DNA of 28,006 bases from an uncultured Sphingobacteriia bacterium (lineage in GTDB: Bacteria; Bacteroidota; Bacteroidia; Chitinophagales; Chitinophagaceae): contig CAMFKK010000006.1 in NCBI GenBank assembly GCA_945957225.1, positions 1 to 28,006 of the forward strand, written 5' to 3'. The translations under genes and the position numbers were made by a program. The notes under the pieces are model-generated. The model was given only the letters and a program-made list of their open reading frames with translations. It ran no database searches and had not been told where the DNA came from. Numbering within the stretch: the first letter of the stretch is position 1; every line of letters starts with the position of its first letter. Shown piece by piece: positions 1 through 6,847 of the stretch.

Positions 1-153
1 GGAGTGATAGCACTTGTGACGCTTTTTGCTAAGGCCTTTAGGTCTACGGTAAAAAACTACAGTGCGGTACCGGTAGAAGTGGTAGGAACCTACTGGCACT
101 TTGTGGATGCATTATGGATTTACTTGTTTTTGTTTTATAACTGGATTGGATAG
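1..153 (+). CDS. Cytochrome c oxidase subunit III family protein, 3' end only
   Basis: Only the last 50 codons are present; the gene starts before the window. The translated tail contains VVGTYWHFVDALWIYLFLF and ends in a TAG stop. The YWHFVD motif followed by a hydrophobic helix is the hallmark of the last transmembrane segment of haem-copper oxidase subunit III (CoxC/CyoC family). The next gene downstream ends with nearly the same motif (YWHFVDLVWVF), so two subunit-III paralogues stand in tandem, an arrangement common in Bacteroidota oxidase clusters. The family call is secure; which of the two copies is the structural subunit cannot be told from this fragment. Confidence 0.85.
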   Translation, partial: GVIALVTLFAKAFRSTVKNYSAVPVEVVGTYWHFVDALWIYLFLFYNWIG

Positions 154-200
154 TTTAAGAAAAAGTTGGGATTTATTCCTTATTTTTCAACGCCAGCCAA

Positions 201-208
201 TATTTTTG
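201..208 (+). promoter_or_regulatory. Candidate Bacteroidota -7 promoter box before oxidase subunit III
   Basis: TATTTTTG matches the Bacteroidota -7 consensus TAnnTTTG exactly and lies 23 nt before the ATG. No clear -33 TTTG is seen at the expected distance, so this could be an internal operon promoter or chance in AT-rich DNA. Confidence 0.35.
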
Positions 209-231
209 TACCGAAATTTTTAGCTTAAGAC

Positions 232-912
232 ATGTCAACTACAACAACTGCAACAACACCCAAGCTTTGGAGCGGAGGTAAAAGCCCCTTCAACGTAGAG
301 TATGGTAAATTGATGATGTGGTATTTCCTGATGAGTGATGCTTTCACTTTTGGGGCTTTCCTGATCTCTTACGGTACCATTCGTTTTTCAACCAATGGAT
401 GGCCTGACCCCAATGAAGTGTTCAAAAGCTTCCCTTTTGCACCGGAAGGTGTACACGCACCATTGGTGTTTGTAAGTATCATGACTTTTATCTTGATCAT
501 TAGTTCTGTAACCATGGTATTGGCGGTGAAAGCTGGTCAGAACATGGATAAGAAAGGGGTAACAACCAATTTGATCTGGACCATTATTGGCGGTATTGCC
601 TTCTTGAGCTGTCAGGCTTGGGAGTGGAACCACTTACACCATGAAGGTGCTTGGTGGGGTATGAATCCATTCTTGAATGCAGATGGTTCTGCTTCTTCTA
701 CCAACTTCACCAACTACTTCTTTACCATCACTGGTTTCCATGGATTCCACGTATTCTCTGGTGTGATCATCAATATTGTAATGTTGATTATGACGCTTAC
801 TGATAAATTTGAACAACGTGGTCATTACCTGATGATTGAGAAAGCTGGTTTGTACTGGCACTTTGTAGACCTGGTTTGGGTATTCGTATTCACTTGTTTC
901 TACTTAATCTAA
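232..912 (+). CDS. Cytochrome c oxidase subunit III (CtaE/CyoC family)
   Basis: A 226-residue integral membrane protein, subunit of a haem-copper terminal oxidase in the inner membrane. About five hydrophobic segments are visible, at roughly residues 27-47, 76-99, 112-130, 160-190 and 206-226. Family marks are HGFHVFSGVIINIV near residues 168-182 and GLYWHFVDLVWVFVF near the C terminus. Length is normal for the short five-helix bacterial form. It sits 78 nt after another subunit III tail and 34 nt before subunit IV, so it is very likely co-transcribed with them. The start is the ATG at 232; the N terminus is Thr-rich and cytoplasmic-looking. The hydrophilic loop at about residues 131-158 (WNHLHHEGAWWGMNPF) is typical of Bacteroidota homologues. 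Confident at family level; the oxidase type (caa3-like or other) cannot be fixed without subunits I and II. Confidence 0.93.
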   Translation: MSTTTTATTPKLWSGGKSPFNVEYGKLMMWYFLMSDAFTFGAFLISYGTIRFSTNGWPDPNEVFKSFPFAPEGVHAPLVFVSIMTFILIISSVTMVLAVKAGQNMDKKGVTTNLIWTIIGGIAFLSCQAWEWNHLHHEGAWWGMNPFLNADGSASSTNFTNYFFTITGFHGFHVFSGVIINIVMLIMTLTDKFEQRGHYLMIEKAGLYWHFVDLVWVFVFTCFYLI

Positions 913-946
913 GACAATCCATTAAAAACACACAAGCTATTATCAT

Positions 947-1414
947 ATGTCACATACTGCTGAACACGAAGCACACCATGATGGTGGAACCAAAGAAATT
1001 GTAAAAGTAACCGTAATCCTTTCAGTACTTACTGTAGTAGAATTGATTCTAGGTTTCTGGATGATGGGCATGACCAGTGTAGGATTACGTTTAGCCGTGA
1101 AAGGTTCCATTGTTATCCTGATGTTGGCTAAAGCCTTCTACATTGTTGCTTATTTTATGCACTTAAAGCATGAGTTGAAGAACCTGATCATGACCATTGT
1201 AGTTCCTTTGGCCTTGTTTATCTGGTTTATCACGGCTTTTTTAACCGATGGTAACTCATTTAGGAACCTGCGTAATACCTATGATCCACACTTCAAGGAG
1301 CAAAGCACTATTAAAGTAGAAAAGAAAGAAGCGGCTAAGCACGAAGAAAAACACGAAGAAAAGCACGATACCAAACATGAGGGTTATTTGGATGAACCAA
1401 GAACAGCTCATTAA
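947..1414 (+). CDS. Cytochrome c oxidase subunit IV family protein with His-rich tail
   Basis: A 155-residue membrane protein with three hydrophobic segments (about residues 20-42, 50-72 and 82-101), the architecture of the subunit IV/CyoD-type fourth subunit that stabilises haem-copper oxidases. The segment AKAFYIVAYFMHLKHE is typical of this family in Bacteroidota. Both ends are rich in His: the N terminus reads MSHTAEHEAHHDGG, and the last 35 residues contain four KHEE-like units. Such a tail could bind copper or another metal, fitting the SCO copper chaperone next door, but this is inference. It follows subunit III by 34 nt and is followed by an intrinsic terminator at 1436-1465, so it appears to be the last gene of its transcript. 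Confidence 0.88.
   Translation: MSHTAEHEAHHDGGTKEIVKVTVILSVLTVVELILGFWMMGMTSVGLRLAVKGSIVILMLAKAFYIVAYFMHLKHELKNLIMTIVVPLALFIWFITAFLTDGNSFRNLRNTYDPHFKEQSTIKVEKKEAAKHEEKHEEKHDTKHEGYLDEPRTAH
1337..1384 (+). repeat. Four tandem 12-bp units encoding KHEE/KHEE/KHDT/KHEG
   Basis: Within the subunit IV gene, four consecutive 12-nt units (first AAGCACGAAGAA) encode a charged His/Glu/Lys repeat. The first two units differ at one base, which suggests recent duplication. Confidence 0.8.
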
Positions 1415-1435
1415 TTTATAAAGAATAGACAAATC

Positions 1436-1465
1436 AGCCATCCCAGTTAACGGGATGGCTTTTTT
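1436..1465 (+). terminator. Intrinsic terminator after oxidase subunit IV
   Basis: A perfect 9-bp stem AGCCATCCC / GGGATGGCT (1436-1444 and 1452-1460), 7-nt loop, followed by five T. It separates the oxidase operon from the SCO gene. Confidence 0.88.
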
Positions 1466-1471
1466 ATTGGT

Positions 1472-1479
1472 TATTTTTG
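1472..1479 (+). promoter_or_regulatory. Candidate -7 promoter box four nt before the SCO start
   Basis: TATTTTTG is an exact TAnnTTTG match, with only CAGC between it and the ATG at 1484. Transcription would begin at or next to the start codon, giving a leaderless mRNA. It lies directly behind an intrinsic terminator. No good -33 element is seen. Confidence 0.5.
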
Positions 1480-1483
1480 CAGC

Positions 1484-2296
1484 ATGAATAAAAAAGCCAT
1501 ACTAGGGTTAATGGTAGCACTGTTGGTGCCAGTACTATGTTACTTGGCGCTTAAATACTTTAGCGAGAAGGCAGTTGATATGCCTAGAAAATACTTGTTA
1601 GATACCGTAGTTACAAGGGTTGAAAAAGGAAAAGAAATCACAGACAGTATTTGGCATCAAACAGCCAATATTCATTTACAAAATCAATTGGGTGATTCGG
1701 TTGGTTTGTTTGACAAAAAGGGTAAAATTATAGTAGCCGATTTCTTCTTTACCAGTTGTGGAAGTATCTGTCCTAAGCTCACACACAATATGGCTAAGAT
1801 GCAGCAGTCCTTTATTACAGGAGGAAATGTGCGCAATAAAATAGACACCAGCATCGTACAGTTCATTTCGTTTACGGTTGACCCAGAACGCGATTCTGTG
1901 GCGGCCATGAAAAACTATGCAGACCGTTTTGGCGTTAACCATGATAACTGGTGGATGTTAACGGGTAACCGTGATTCTATTTACAAATTTGCCTTTGAAG
2001 AATTAAAGGTGGACAAGTTTAGTGAAGAGCCCGTATCGCCGGATTTTGTGCATACCAGTAGATTTGTACTCATAGATAAAGACCATTATGTACGCGGATA
2101 TTACAATGGATTAGACAGTATATCCATGGGCAAATTGGCCAGAGATATTGGTTTGCTCATGTTAGAAAAGGACAAGAAACAAAAGAGTACTATTTTCACG
2201 CAAATCATTGACCTGAGCTGGCTTTGGTTAATCATAGTATTAGCAGTAACCTTTTTCATGTTCTATTTAAGAGGCCGTAGAAAAATCAATGGCTAG
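1484..2296 (+). CDS. SCO family copper chaperone (SCO1/SenC/PrrC)
   Basis: A 270-residue thioredoxin-fold protein that delivers copper to, or keeps reduced, the CuA site of cytochrome c oxidase on the outer side of the membrane. The copper-binding CxxxC lies in FTSCGSICPK (Cys92, Cys96) and the third ligand is probably His190 in SPDFVHTSRF; both are family hallmarks. Residues 5-23 form an N-terminal membrane anchor. Unusually, residues about 244-263 form a second strongly hydrophobic helix followed by RGRRK, so the protein appears anchored at both ends. The gene lies between the oxidase subunits and a DUF420 protein, as expected for an oxidase maturation factor. Its own promoter-like box and the preceding terminator suggest expression separate from the oxidase subunits. 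Confidence 0.92.
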   Translation: MNKKAILGLMVALLVPVLCYLALKYFSEKAVDMPRKYLLDTVVTRVEKGKEITDSIWHQTANIHLQNQLGDSVGLFDKKGKIIVADFFFTSCGSICPKLTHNMAKMQQSFITGGNVRNKIDTSIVQFISFTVDPERDSVAAMKNYADRFGVNHDNWWMLTGNRDSIYKFAFEELKVDKFSEEPVSPDFVHTSRFVLIDKDHYVRGYYNGLDSISMGKLARDIGLLMLEKDKKQKSTIFTQIIDLSWLWLIIVLAVTFFMFYLRGRRKING

Positions 2297-2347
2297 TCAA
2301 CAAGTTGTTCAAAATACTGTTATTATCTACCATAATAATACCAATTC

Positions 2348-2932
2348 ATGTTACAAGCATCTATTTCAAAAAACGATAAAAAAGCCTATTGGCTCATTGG
2401 CATCTTTTCTGTTGTTGTATTCTTAGCAGTAAGCGTACTCACAAAGATCAAGCTCAATGTAGACCTTGGTTTTGACGTGCATCTTTTTGCAGCCTTTAAT
2501 GCATTTGTAAATGCTACCATAGCGGTATTATTGGTAGCAGCACTAGTAGCTGTAAAAAATGGTAAGTACCAATTGCATAAGCAGATCATGATGGCAGCAT
2601 TGGTTTTGTCTATTCTTTTCTTGGTATCCTATATTGCGCATCACTTATTAGCAGGTGAAGCAAAGTTTGGAGACGCTGATCATGATGGCATTGTTACTGA
2701 TGCGGAAAAAGCTGCGGTAGGTGCTGTAAGAACCATTTATTTTATTATCCTAATTACGCATATTATTCTTGCGGCAATTATTCTCCCATTCATTTTATTT
2801 ACAGCCTATCGTGCTTTAACAGCGGAATTCCCATTGCATAAAAAACTGGCAAAAATTACCTGGCCTCTTTGGTTCTATGTAGCAGTTACCGGTCCAATTG
2901 TATATTGGATGATTAAGCCTTTTTATAGCTAG
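2348..2932 (+). CDS. DUF420 family membrane protein with EF-hand-like loop
   Basis: A 194-residue polytopic membrane protein of the DUF420 (YozB/CtaM-like) family, whose members occur in haem-copper oxidase clusters and are implicated in oxidase maturation. Five hydrophobic segments are visible (about 14-32, 44-69, 79-99, 127-155 and 170-190). Conserved His occur at 45, 77, 98-99 and 138. Between helices 3 and 4, residues 109-120 (DADHDGIVTDAE) fit the calcium-binding EF-hand loop DxDxDGxI/VxxxE exactly. It begins 51 nt after the SCO stop and is probably co-transcribed with it. The family call rests on topology, the oxidase neighbourhood and the His pattern; the calcium role is inference. Confidence 0.85.
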   Translation: MLQASISKNDKKAYWLIGIFSVVVFLAVSVLTKIKLNVDLGFDVHLFAAFNAFVNATIAVLLVAALVAVKNGKYQLHKQIMMAALVLSILFLVSYIAHHLLAGEAKFGDADHDGIVTDAEKAAVGAVRTIYFIILITHIILAAIILPFILFTAYRALTAEFPLHKKLAKITWPLWFYVAVTGPIVYWMIKPFYS

Positions 2933-2950
2933 CTATTTTTCTAACTAATC

Positions 2951-3367
2951 TTAATCTAAAGAGAGTTCTACAGAGGGGTCCCAGTATTTTGTTTTGAAGT
3001 CCTGGATCACATTGTCCTTGACAAAGACTTTTTCCTTGGCCAATAATTCTTCCATTAAAGTAGGTGTAGCAAAATGCGCTTTGCCGCTGAGCATCCCATT
3101 GCGGTTGACTACACGGTGAGCAGGCACTTTGGGAGAAACATGATGTGCACCGTTCATGGCCCAACCTACCATTCTAGCACTCATCTTGGTTCCTAAATAA
3201 GCTGCAACGGCACCATAACTGGTAACACGGCCCTTGGGTATCAGTCTTACCACATCATAGACCTGTTCAAAAAAACTAGCGTCTTTTCTACCACTGGGCA
3301 GAATTGATTTTGGCTTTTCAACAGTAATAGGTTTTGCAGATTTCTTAGATGTAGGAGATTTGGCCAT
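2951..3367 (-). CDS. Alkyltransferase-like protein (MGMT family, active-site Cys replaced by Ala)
   Basis: A 138-residue protein with the DNA-binding domain of O6-alkylguanine-DNA alkyltransferase at about residues 31-115. Visible family motifs are IPKGRVTSYGAVA (41-55), SARMVGWAM (63-71) and VPAHRVVNRNGMLSG (81-95). In true repair enzymes the last motif is PCHRV; here Ala83 replaces the nucleophilic Cys, so alkyl transfer is not possible. This marks it as an ATL-type protein, a family that binds O6-alkylguanine lesions and hands them to nucleotide excision repair. The Lys/Ser/Pro-rich first 27 residues are an extra tail, possibly for nucleic-acid contact. It is the third gene of a minus-strand operon, 8 nt after the DUF5522 gene. 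Confidence 0.88.
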   Translation of the reverse strand: MAKSPTSKKSAKPITVEKPKSILPSGRKDASFFEQVYDVVRLIPKGRVTSYGAVAAYLGTKMSARMVGWAMNGAHHVSPKVPAHRVVNRNGMLSGKAHFATPTLMEELLAKEKVFVKDNVIQDFKTKYWDPSVELSLD

Positions 3368-3375
3368 CAGCCAAT

Positions 3376-3561
3376 TTACGCATTTTCTTTTTGAAGTAGT
3401 TGAGAGCGCCTTGGTTCAGGTACAGATTCAAACTGATAAGGACAATGTCTACATCCGTGTCCACAACAATGGCCTTTGTTAATATGATAGTGCTCGGTGA
3501 AAACTACATTGCCGTTTTCATCGTAATAAAAATCTAGGTTCTCAGTCAAGTTCTCGCTCAC
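3376..3561 (-). CDS. DUF5522 small Cys-rich protein
   Basis: A 61-residue protein with the segment KGHCCGHGCRHCPYQFE, which identifies the DUF5522 family of small Bacteroidota proteins. The CCxxxCxxC cluster is suited to zinc or iron-sulfur binding; function is unknown. The start codon lies inside the end of trmB (20-nt overlap), which implies translational coupling, and the ATL gene follows after 8 nt. Co-location with a tRNA methyltransferase hints at an RNA-related role, but that is only context. Confidence 0.85.
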   Translation of the reverse strand: MSENLTENLDFYYDENGNVVFTEHYHINKGHCCGHGCRHCPYQFESVPEPRRSQLLQKENA

Positions 3562-4246
3562 TAATCAATTGTTTTAAAACGGCATCCTTTTCCTTTGGTA
3601 GCTCTTTGTCCAATTGAAAACAGAGATAATGAATCCTATTACTTTGGGCAATGTCTAAACCCTCGTAATGGGTTTTGATTAAGAGATCCTGTTTCACCTC
3701 CGGTTGGGCGTGCACGTTGTCTGAATCTTCTAACACCGTAAGTTCAAATAAGTTCAAAACAGTTTTAGTGAACTCATAGAGGTCTGGACTATCCGTTTTT
3801 AAGTGTACCAATCCACCTGGGGCCAAAACCTCTTGGTAGAGCCTTAAATAGCGAGGATAAGTCAATCTTTTCTTAGCCCTGGAAAACCTAAGTTGTGGAT
3901 CAGGAAAGGTAATCCAGATTTCTGACACTTCTCCTGGGGCATAATAATCTGTGATCTTGTCAATATGGGAGCGAACAAATGCCACATTGTTCAAACCATC
4001 GTCCAGGGCTGTTTTGGCACCGCGCCAAATCCTATTCCCCTTCAGGTCCATACCAATAAAATTTCTATTGGGATAAAGCCTACCCAATCCTACGGCATAT
4101 TCACCCTTGCCACAGGCTAGTTCAAGCGTAAGACTGCCATCGTTTTTAAAATAGTCCTTCCATTTACCGGGCATGCCTTGCGGATACTCGTGTACGTTTG
4201 GGAATTGTTTAATGGCTTCAAAGCGGATGAGTTTTTTCTGTCCCAT
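3542..4246 (-). CDS. trmB: tRNA (guanine-N7-)-methyltransferase TrmB
   Basis: A 234-residue SAM-dependent enzyme that forms 7-methylguanosine at position 46 of tRNA variable loops. Motif I is LELACGKGEYAVGLG (about residues 57-71), followed by GMDLKGNRIWRGA. The TrmB signature ITFPDPQLRFSRAKKRL lies near residues 111-127, with LKTDSPDLYEFT after it. Length is normal. A -7 promoter box (minus-strand TAGTTTTG, 4252-4259) ends five nt before the ATG, so the mRNA may be leaderless. It is the first gene of a three-gene minus-strand operon with DUF5522 and the ATL protein. Confidence 0.95.
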   Translation of the reverse strand: MGQKKLIRFEAIKQFPNVHEYPQGMPGKWKDYFKNDGSLTLELACGKGEYAVGLGRLYPNRNFIGMDLKGNRIWRGAKTALDDGLNNVAFVRSHIDKITDYYAPGEVSEIWITFPDPQLRFSRAKKRLTYPRYLRLYQEVLAPGGLVHLKTDSPDLYEFTKTVLNLFELTVLEDSDNVHAQPEVKQDLLIKTHYEGLDIAQSNRIHYLCFQLDKELPKEKDAVLKQLISERELD

Positions 4247-4251
4247 GCCGG

Positions 4252-4259
4252 CAAAACTA
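4252..4259 (-). promoter_or_regulatory. Candidate promoter of the trmB operon
   Basis: On the minus strand TAGTTTTG matches TAnnTTTG exactly. A TTTT stretch lies 20 nt upstream at the -33 position (4280-4283). The start codon follows the box after only five nt. Confidence 0.5.
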
Positions 4260-4310
4260 AACTAATTCCCGTTTGTGGTAAAATGCCGTCTTAAACATCG
4301 CGCTAGCAAA

Positions 4311-4328
4311 ATACCCTGTCTAGGGTAT
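4311..4328. promoter_or_regulatory. Perfect dyad between divergent genes
   Basis: ATACCCT-GTCT-AGGGTAT is a 7-bp perfect inverted repeat in the 130-bp region between trmB (minus) and the zinc-ribbon gene (plus). It could be an operator or an RNA hairpin in the leader of the plus-strand gene. No function can be assigned. Confidence 0.35.
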
Positions 4329-4376
4329 AGACCGCTTTTCTCCCAAACCTAATTTCATTGCTTCAAAAAAGTACTT

Positions 4377-4706
4377 ATGTATATTATTGGACACAAATCC
4401 ATTTCACTGGCTAAAGAAATGGTACAGGATAAATGCCCCAATTGCGCAAGTAATCATAGTGTAGAAATGGAAGTGTTTCAGAAATATGTTCACTTCTTTT
4501 ACATACCCTATTTGCCAGCAGGTAAAACCGGTGTGAGCTATTGCAGCAATTGTAAACAGTCTATGCTTGACAAAGACATGCCAGCTAATCTGAAAGAAGC
4601 CTATCAACAATTAAAAGCCAAAACCAAGATTCCTATTTGGATGTTCTCTGGTGCAGTGTTAATGATCTTATTGATAGTCTATCAGAAAAATCATCAGCAA
4701 CCATAA
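4377..4706 (+). CDS. Zinc-ribbon protein with C-terminal membrane anchor
   Basis: A 109-residue protein not assigned to a named family. It has two CxxC knuckles, CPNC at residues 20-23 and CSNC at 56-59, spaced as in a zinc ribbon. One hydrophobic helix (about residues 87-103, IPIWMFSGAVLMILLIV) near the C terminus would anchor it in the inner membrane with the ribbon in the cytoplasm. It stands alone, divergent from trmB and convergent with the following secreted-protein gene. Function unknown. Confidence 0.8.
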   Translation: MYIIGHKSISLAKEMVQDKCPNCASNHSVEMEVFQKYVHFFYIPYLPAGKTGVSYCSNCKQSMLDKDMPANLKEAYQQLKAKTKIPIWMFSGAVLMILLIVYQKNHQQP

Positions 4707-4709
4707 AAA

Positions 4710-4736
4710 ATCCCGATAGCGACTTACTATCGGGAT
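4710..4736 (-). terminator. Intrinsic terminator between convergent genes
   Basis: ATCCCGATAG / CTATCGGGAT is a perfect 10-bp stem with a 7-nt loop. Read on the minus strand it is followed by six T, so it terminates the secreted-protein gene best; on the plus strand the T run is weak. Its core TCCCGAT/ATCGGGA recurs in the variable region of the tRNA-like RNA near 13882. Confidence 0.8.
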
Positions 4737-4758
4737 GCAATTTATTGGTAAATTAAAA

Positions 4759-5421
4759 TTATAAGCCTGCGGTCTTTTGATTGTTTAAATCCATTTTCCA
4801 AGCATTCAGTAAAGATCTTAAATCTGATGTTTGTTTCTTGGAAGAGATATTATAATAACTAGTGCTGTTCACGCCACTATTTAGTGGATCATAACTTTTT
4901 GCACTACTTCTTAAGGCTGTGGGTTCGTTGGTTTTTGCATTCACGGTAACAGAACCATTATTTTCAGTGTATTTGTAAAACTCTTTGAATACAATTGGGT
5001 TTTGAATCTCGTTTAATTTACACTCAAACAAAGTTTTTCCTGCTTTATCCAATACCAACATTTTTGCAGGCAAATCATATCTCAATTCAACTTCATTTGC
5101 TTGGGTACTATTGGTTAAAACGGCTGCAGCAGTGTTTTTTTCTGAAATAATTTCTGGTTTGGAAACCAGTACTTGTACGGTAAAGTCAGGATTCTTTTGA
5201 TTGAGTTCCTTATTAGCCAATTCAGGGAAAATATTCAATACTTCTTTTCTAATTCCCGGATTTCTATCAGTTTCTTGTTTGTCTTGCCAAACCAGTGCAA
5301 TATTATAGCTCTTGGCTAATGACATTTGTTCTTTAGTGGCTGTTAAAGCAGAACGGCTGTTTTGGGCAAATGCACTAGCTACGCAAAAAAGCATCGTGCA
5401 CAGGAGTAATTGTTTTTTCAT
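4759..5421 (-). CDS. Secreted protein of unknown function
   Basis: A 220-residue protein starting with a clear Sec signal peptide (MKKQLLLCTMLFCVASAFAQ, cleavage after AFA). The ATG at 5421 was chosen over one seven codons upstream because the signal peptide begins there. The mature part is hydrophilic, rich in Asn, Lys and Thr, with no motif I recognise and no transmembrane helix. A segment around residues 120-150 (ELRYDLPAKMLVLDKAGKTL) looks like beta strands. It is transcribed alone, from a -7 box at 5445-5452 to the terminator at 4710-4736. Confidence 0.8.
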   Translation of the reverse strand: MKKQLLLCTMLFCVASAFAQNSRSALTATKEQMSLAKSYNIALVWQDKQETDRNPGIRKEVLNIFPELANKELNQKNPDFTVQVLVSKPEIISEKNTAAAVLTNSTQANEVELRYDLPAKMLVLDKAGKTLFECKLNEIQNPIVFKEFYKYTENNGSVTVNAKTNEPTALRSSAKSYDPLNSGVNSTSYYNISSKKQTSDLRSLLNAWKMDLNNQKTAGL

Positions 5422-5444
5422 GGCGTTTGTTTTTAAAAGCAATT

Positions 5445-5452
5445 CAAATATA
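5445..5452 (-). promoter_or_regulatory. Candidate -7 promoter box of the secreted-protein gene
   Basis: Minus-strand TATATTTG matches TAnnTTTG exactly and lies 23 nt before the chosen ATG at 5421, which also supports that start over the upstream ATG. No clear -33 TTTG. Confidence 0.4.
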
Positions 5453-5559
5453 ATGCCAAAACCAGCTATTCCATAGGCTTTTTGACAAGTGGTTGAAAGT
5501 CAAAACTAATACATGGCTAATTGCCTGCACTGGCTTAAATTGTGGCATAAGTTGGCTAT

Positions 5560-6813
5560 ATGAAATCTCTTGTATCTTTTTTAAATGTATGGGTATTACT
5601 CATTTGTCTGAGTACTAATAGCGCTGATGTACAAGCGCAAAACGCAAATTCAGTGGGTGCTATTGGGGTACAGGACCGGGACTATTGGGTGAATACCTTG
5701 TACAAGATTGTCAACCCTGTTGTGAAAAATATGGCAGCTGGCACCCTTAAACAAAACCTACCCTTAGAAAAAGGGCCGGGTTATAGTTTGAATGTGACCA
5801 AGGTAACTTATATGGAAGCCGTGGGTAGAACCATGGTGGGATTAGCGCCTTGGTTGGCCTTGCCTGAAGAGAATAGCAAAGAAGGAGCTTTGCGCAAACA
5901 AATCATTGCAGACTTGCTGAAAGGCCTACCCAATACGGTTAATCCCGCACATCCAGATTATTTAAATTTTACCACCGAGCAACAACCCATTGTAGACGCA
6001 GCATTTATGGCACAAGCATTTTTGCGTGCACCTGCACAACTTTGGCAACCCTTGGATACGCTCACCAAACAACGTTTTATTGCAGAATTCAAAAGCCTGC
6101 GAACCAGAAAACCCAGTTATAGTAATTGGCTATTATTTTCAGGTATTACTGAAGCCTTTCTTTTAAAGATTGGGCAACAGGCAGACCCATTCAGAATGGA
6201 TATGGCCTATAGAAAAATGAAAGAATGGTATGTGGGCGATGGCTATTATAAAGACGGAGAAAAATTTGCAATGGACTACTATAATAGTTTTGTGATTCAG
6301 GGGATGATGGTAGACATGACGGCTATTATGGCTGAGCGCAGAATGATAGCTGTTGCGGAGTATGAAGAAGCTTTGAAAAGAATGATTCGCTTTGCTGAAT
6401 TGCAAGAACGCATGATTTCTCCTGAAGGAACATATCCAGTTATTGGCAGATCGCTTACTTATAGAATTGGCGCTTTCCAAGCATTAGCTCAAGTAGCTTT
6501 AATGGAGAAATTACCCAAAGCAGTATTGCCTGCACAAGTGCGATGTGCTTTGACCAAGGTTATGCAAAACCAGTTTGAAGCTGCTGGCACATTTACTGCA
6601 GATGGATGGTTGCAATTGGGTTTTGCAGGACACCAACCAGAGATTGCTGACACTTATACATCCACTGGTTCACTCTATCTCTGCACGGTTGGATTTCTTC
6701 CTTTGGGTTTGCCAGCAAACAACCCTTTCTGGTCTAGACCTGCGGCTGATTGGACCAGTAAAAAAGCATGGAGTGGACAATCCACTAAGAAAGATTATCA
6801 TGTAGACTATTAA
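5560..6813 (+). CDS. DUF2264 domain-containing secreted protein
   Basis: A 417-residue protein with a signal peptide (about residues 1-27, ending VQAQN). The mature N terminus DRDYWVNTLYKIVNPV is the typical opening of DUF2264, a family with an alpha/alpha-barrel look found next to polysaccharide-degrading enzymes in Bacteroidota. Other typical stretches are MAMDYYNSFVIQGMM-like (FAMDYYNSFVIQGMMVDM, near residues 238-255) and YPVIGRSLTYRIGAFQALAQ (near 294-313). No biochemical function is firmly established for the family that I can name. It is followed after 34 nt by a CE7-type esterase, so the pair likely acts on the same acetylated glycan in the periplasm. Confidence 0.88.
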   Translation: MKSLVSFLNVWVLLICLSTNSADVQAQNANSVGAIGVQDRDYWVNTLYKIVNPVVKNMAAGTLKQNLPLEKGPGYSLNVTKVTYMEAVGRTMVGLAPWLALPEENSKEGALRKQIIADLLKGLPNTVNPAHPDYLNFTTEQQPIVDAAFMAQAFLRAPAQLWQPLDTLTKQRFIAEFKSLRTRKPSYSNWLLFSGITEAFLLKIGQQADPFRMDMAYRKMKEWYVGDGYYKDGEKFAMDYYNSFVIQGMMVDMTAIMAERRMIAVAEYEEALKRMIRFAELQERMISPEGTYPVIGRSLTYRIGAFQALAQVALMEKLPKAVLPAQVRCALTKVMQNQFEAAGTFTADGWLQLGFAGHQPEIADTYTSTGSLYLCTVGFLPLGLPANNPFWSRPAADWTSKKAWSGQSTKKDYHVDY

Positions 6814-6847
6814 TTGCAGATGCATGAATACACTGAAAAACTGAAAC

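Noticed and set aside
388..861. Minus-strand open frames inside the oxidase subunit III gene
   Set aside because: They lie opposite a clear conserved gene and have no family-like sequence; shadow frames.
5482..5511. Sigma-70-like promoter TTGACA-N19-TAATAC before the DUF2264 gene
   Set aside because: Bacteroidota housekeeping promoters follow TTTG/TAnnTTTG, the spacer is too long, and TTGAC is part of an inverted repeat here.
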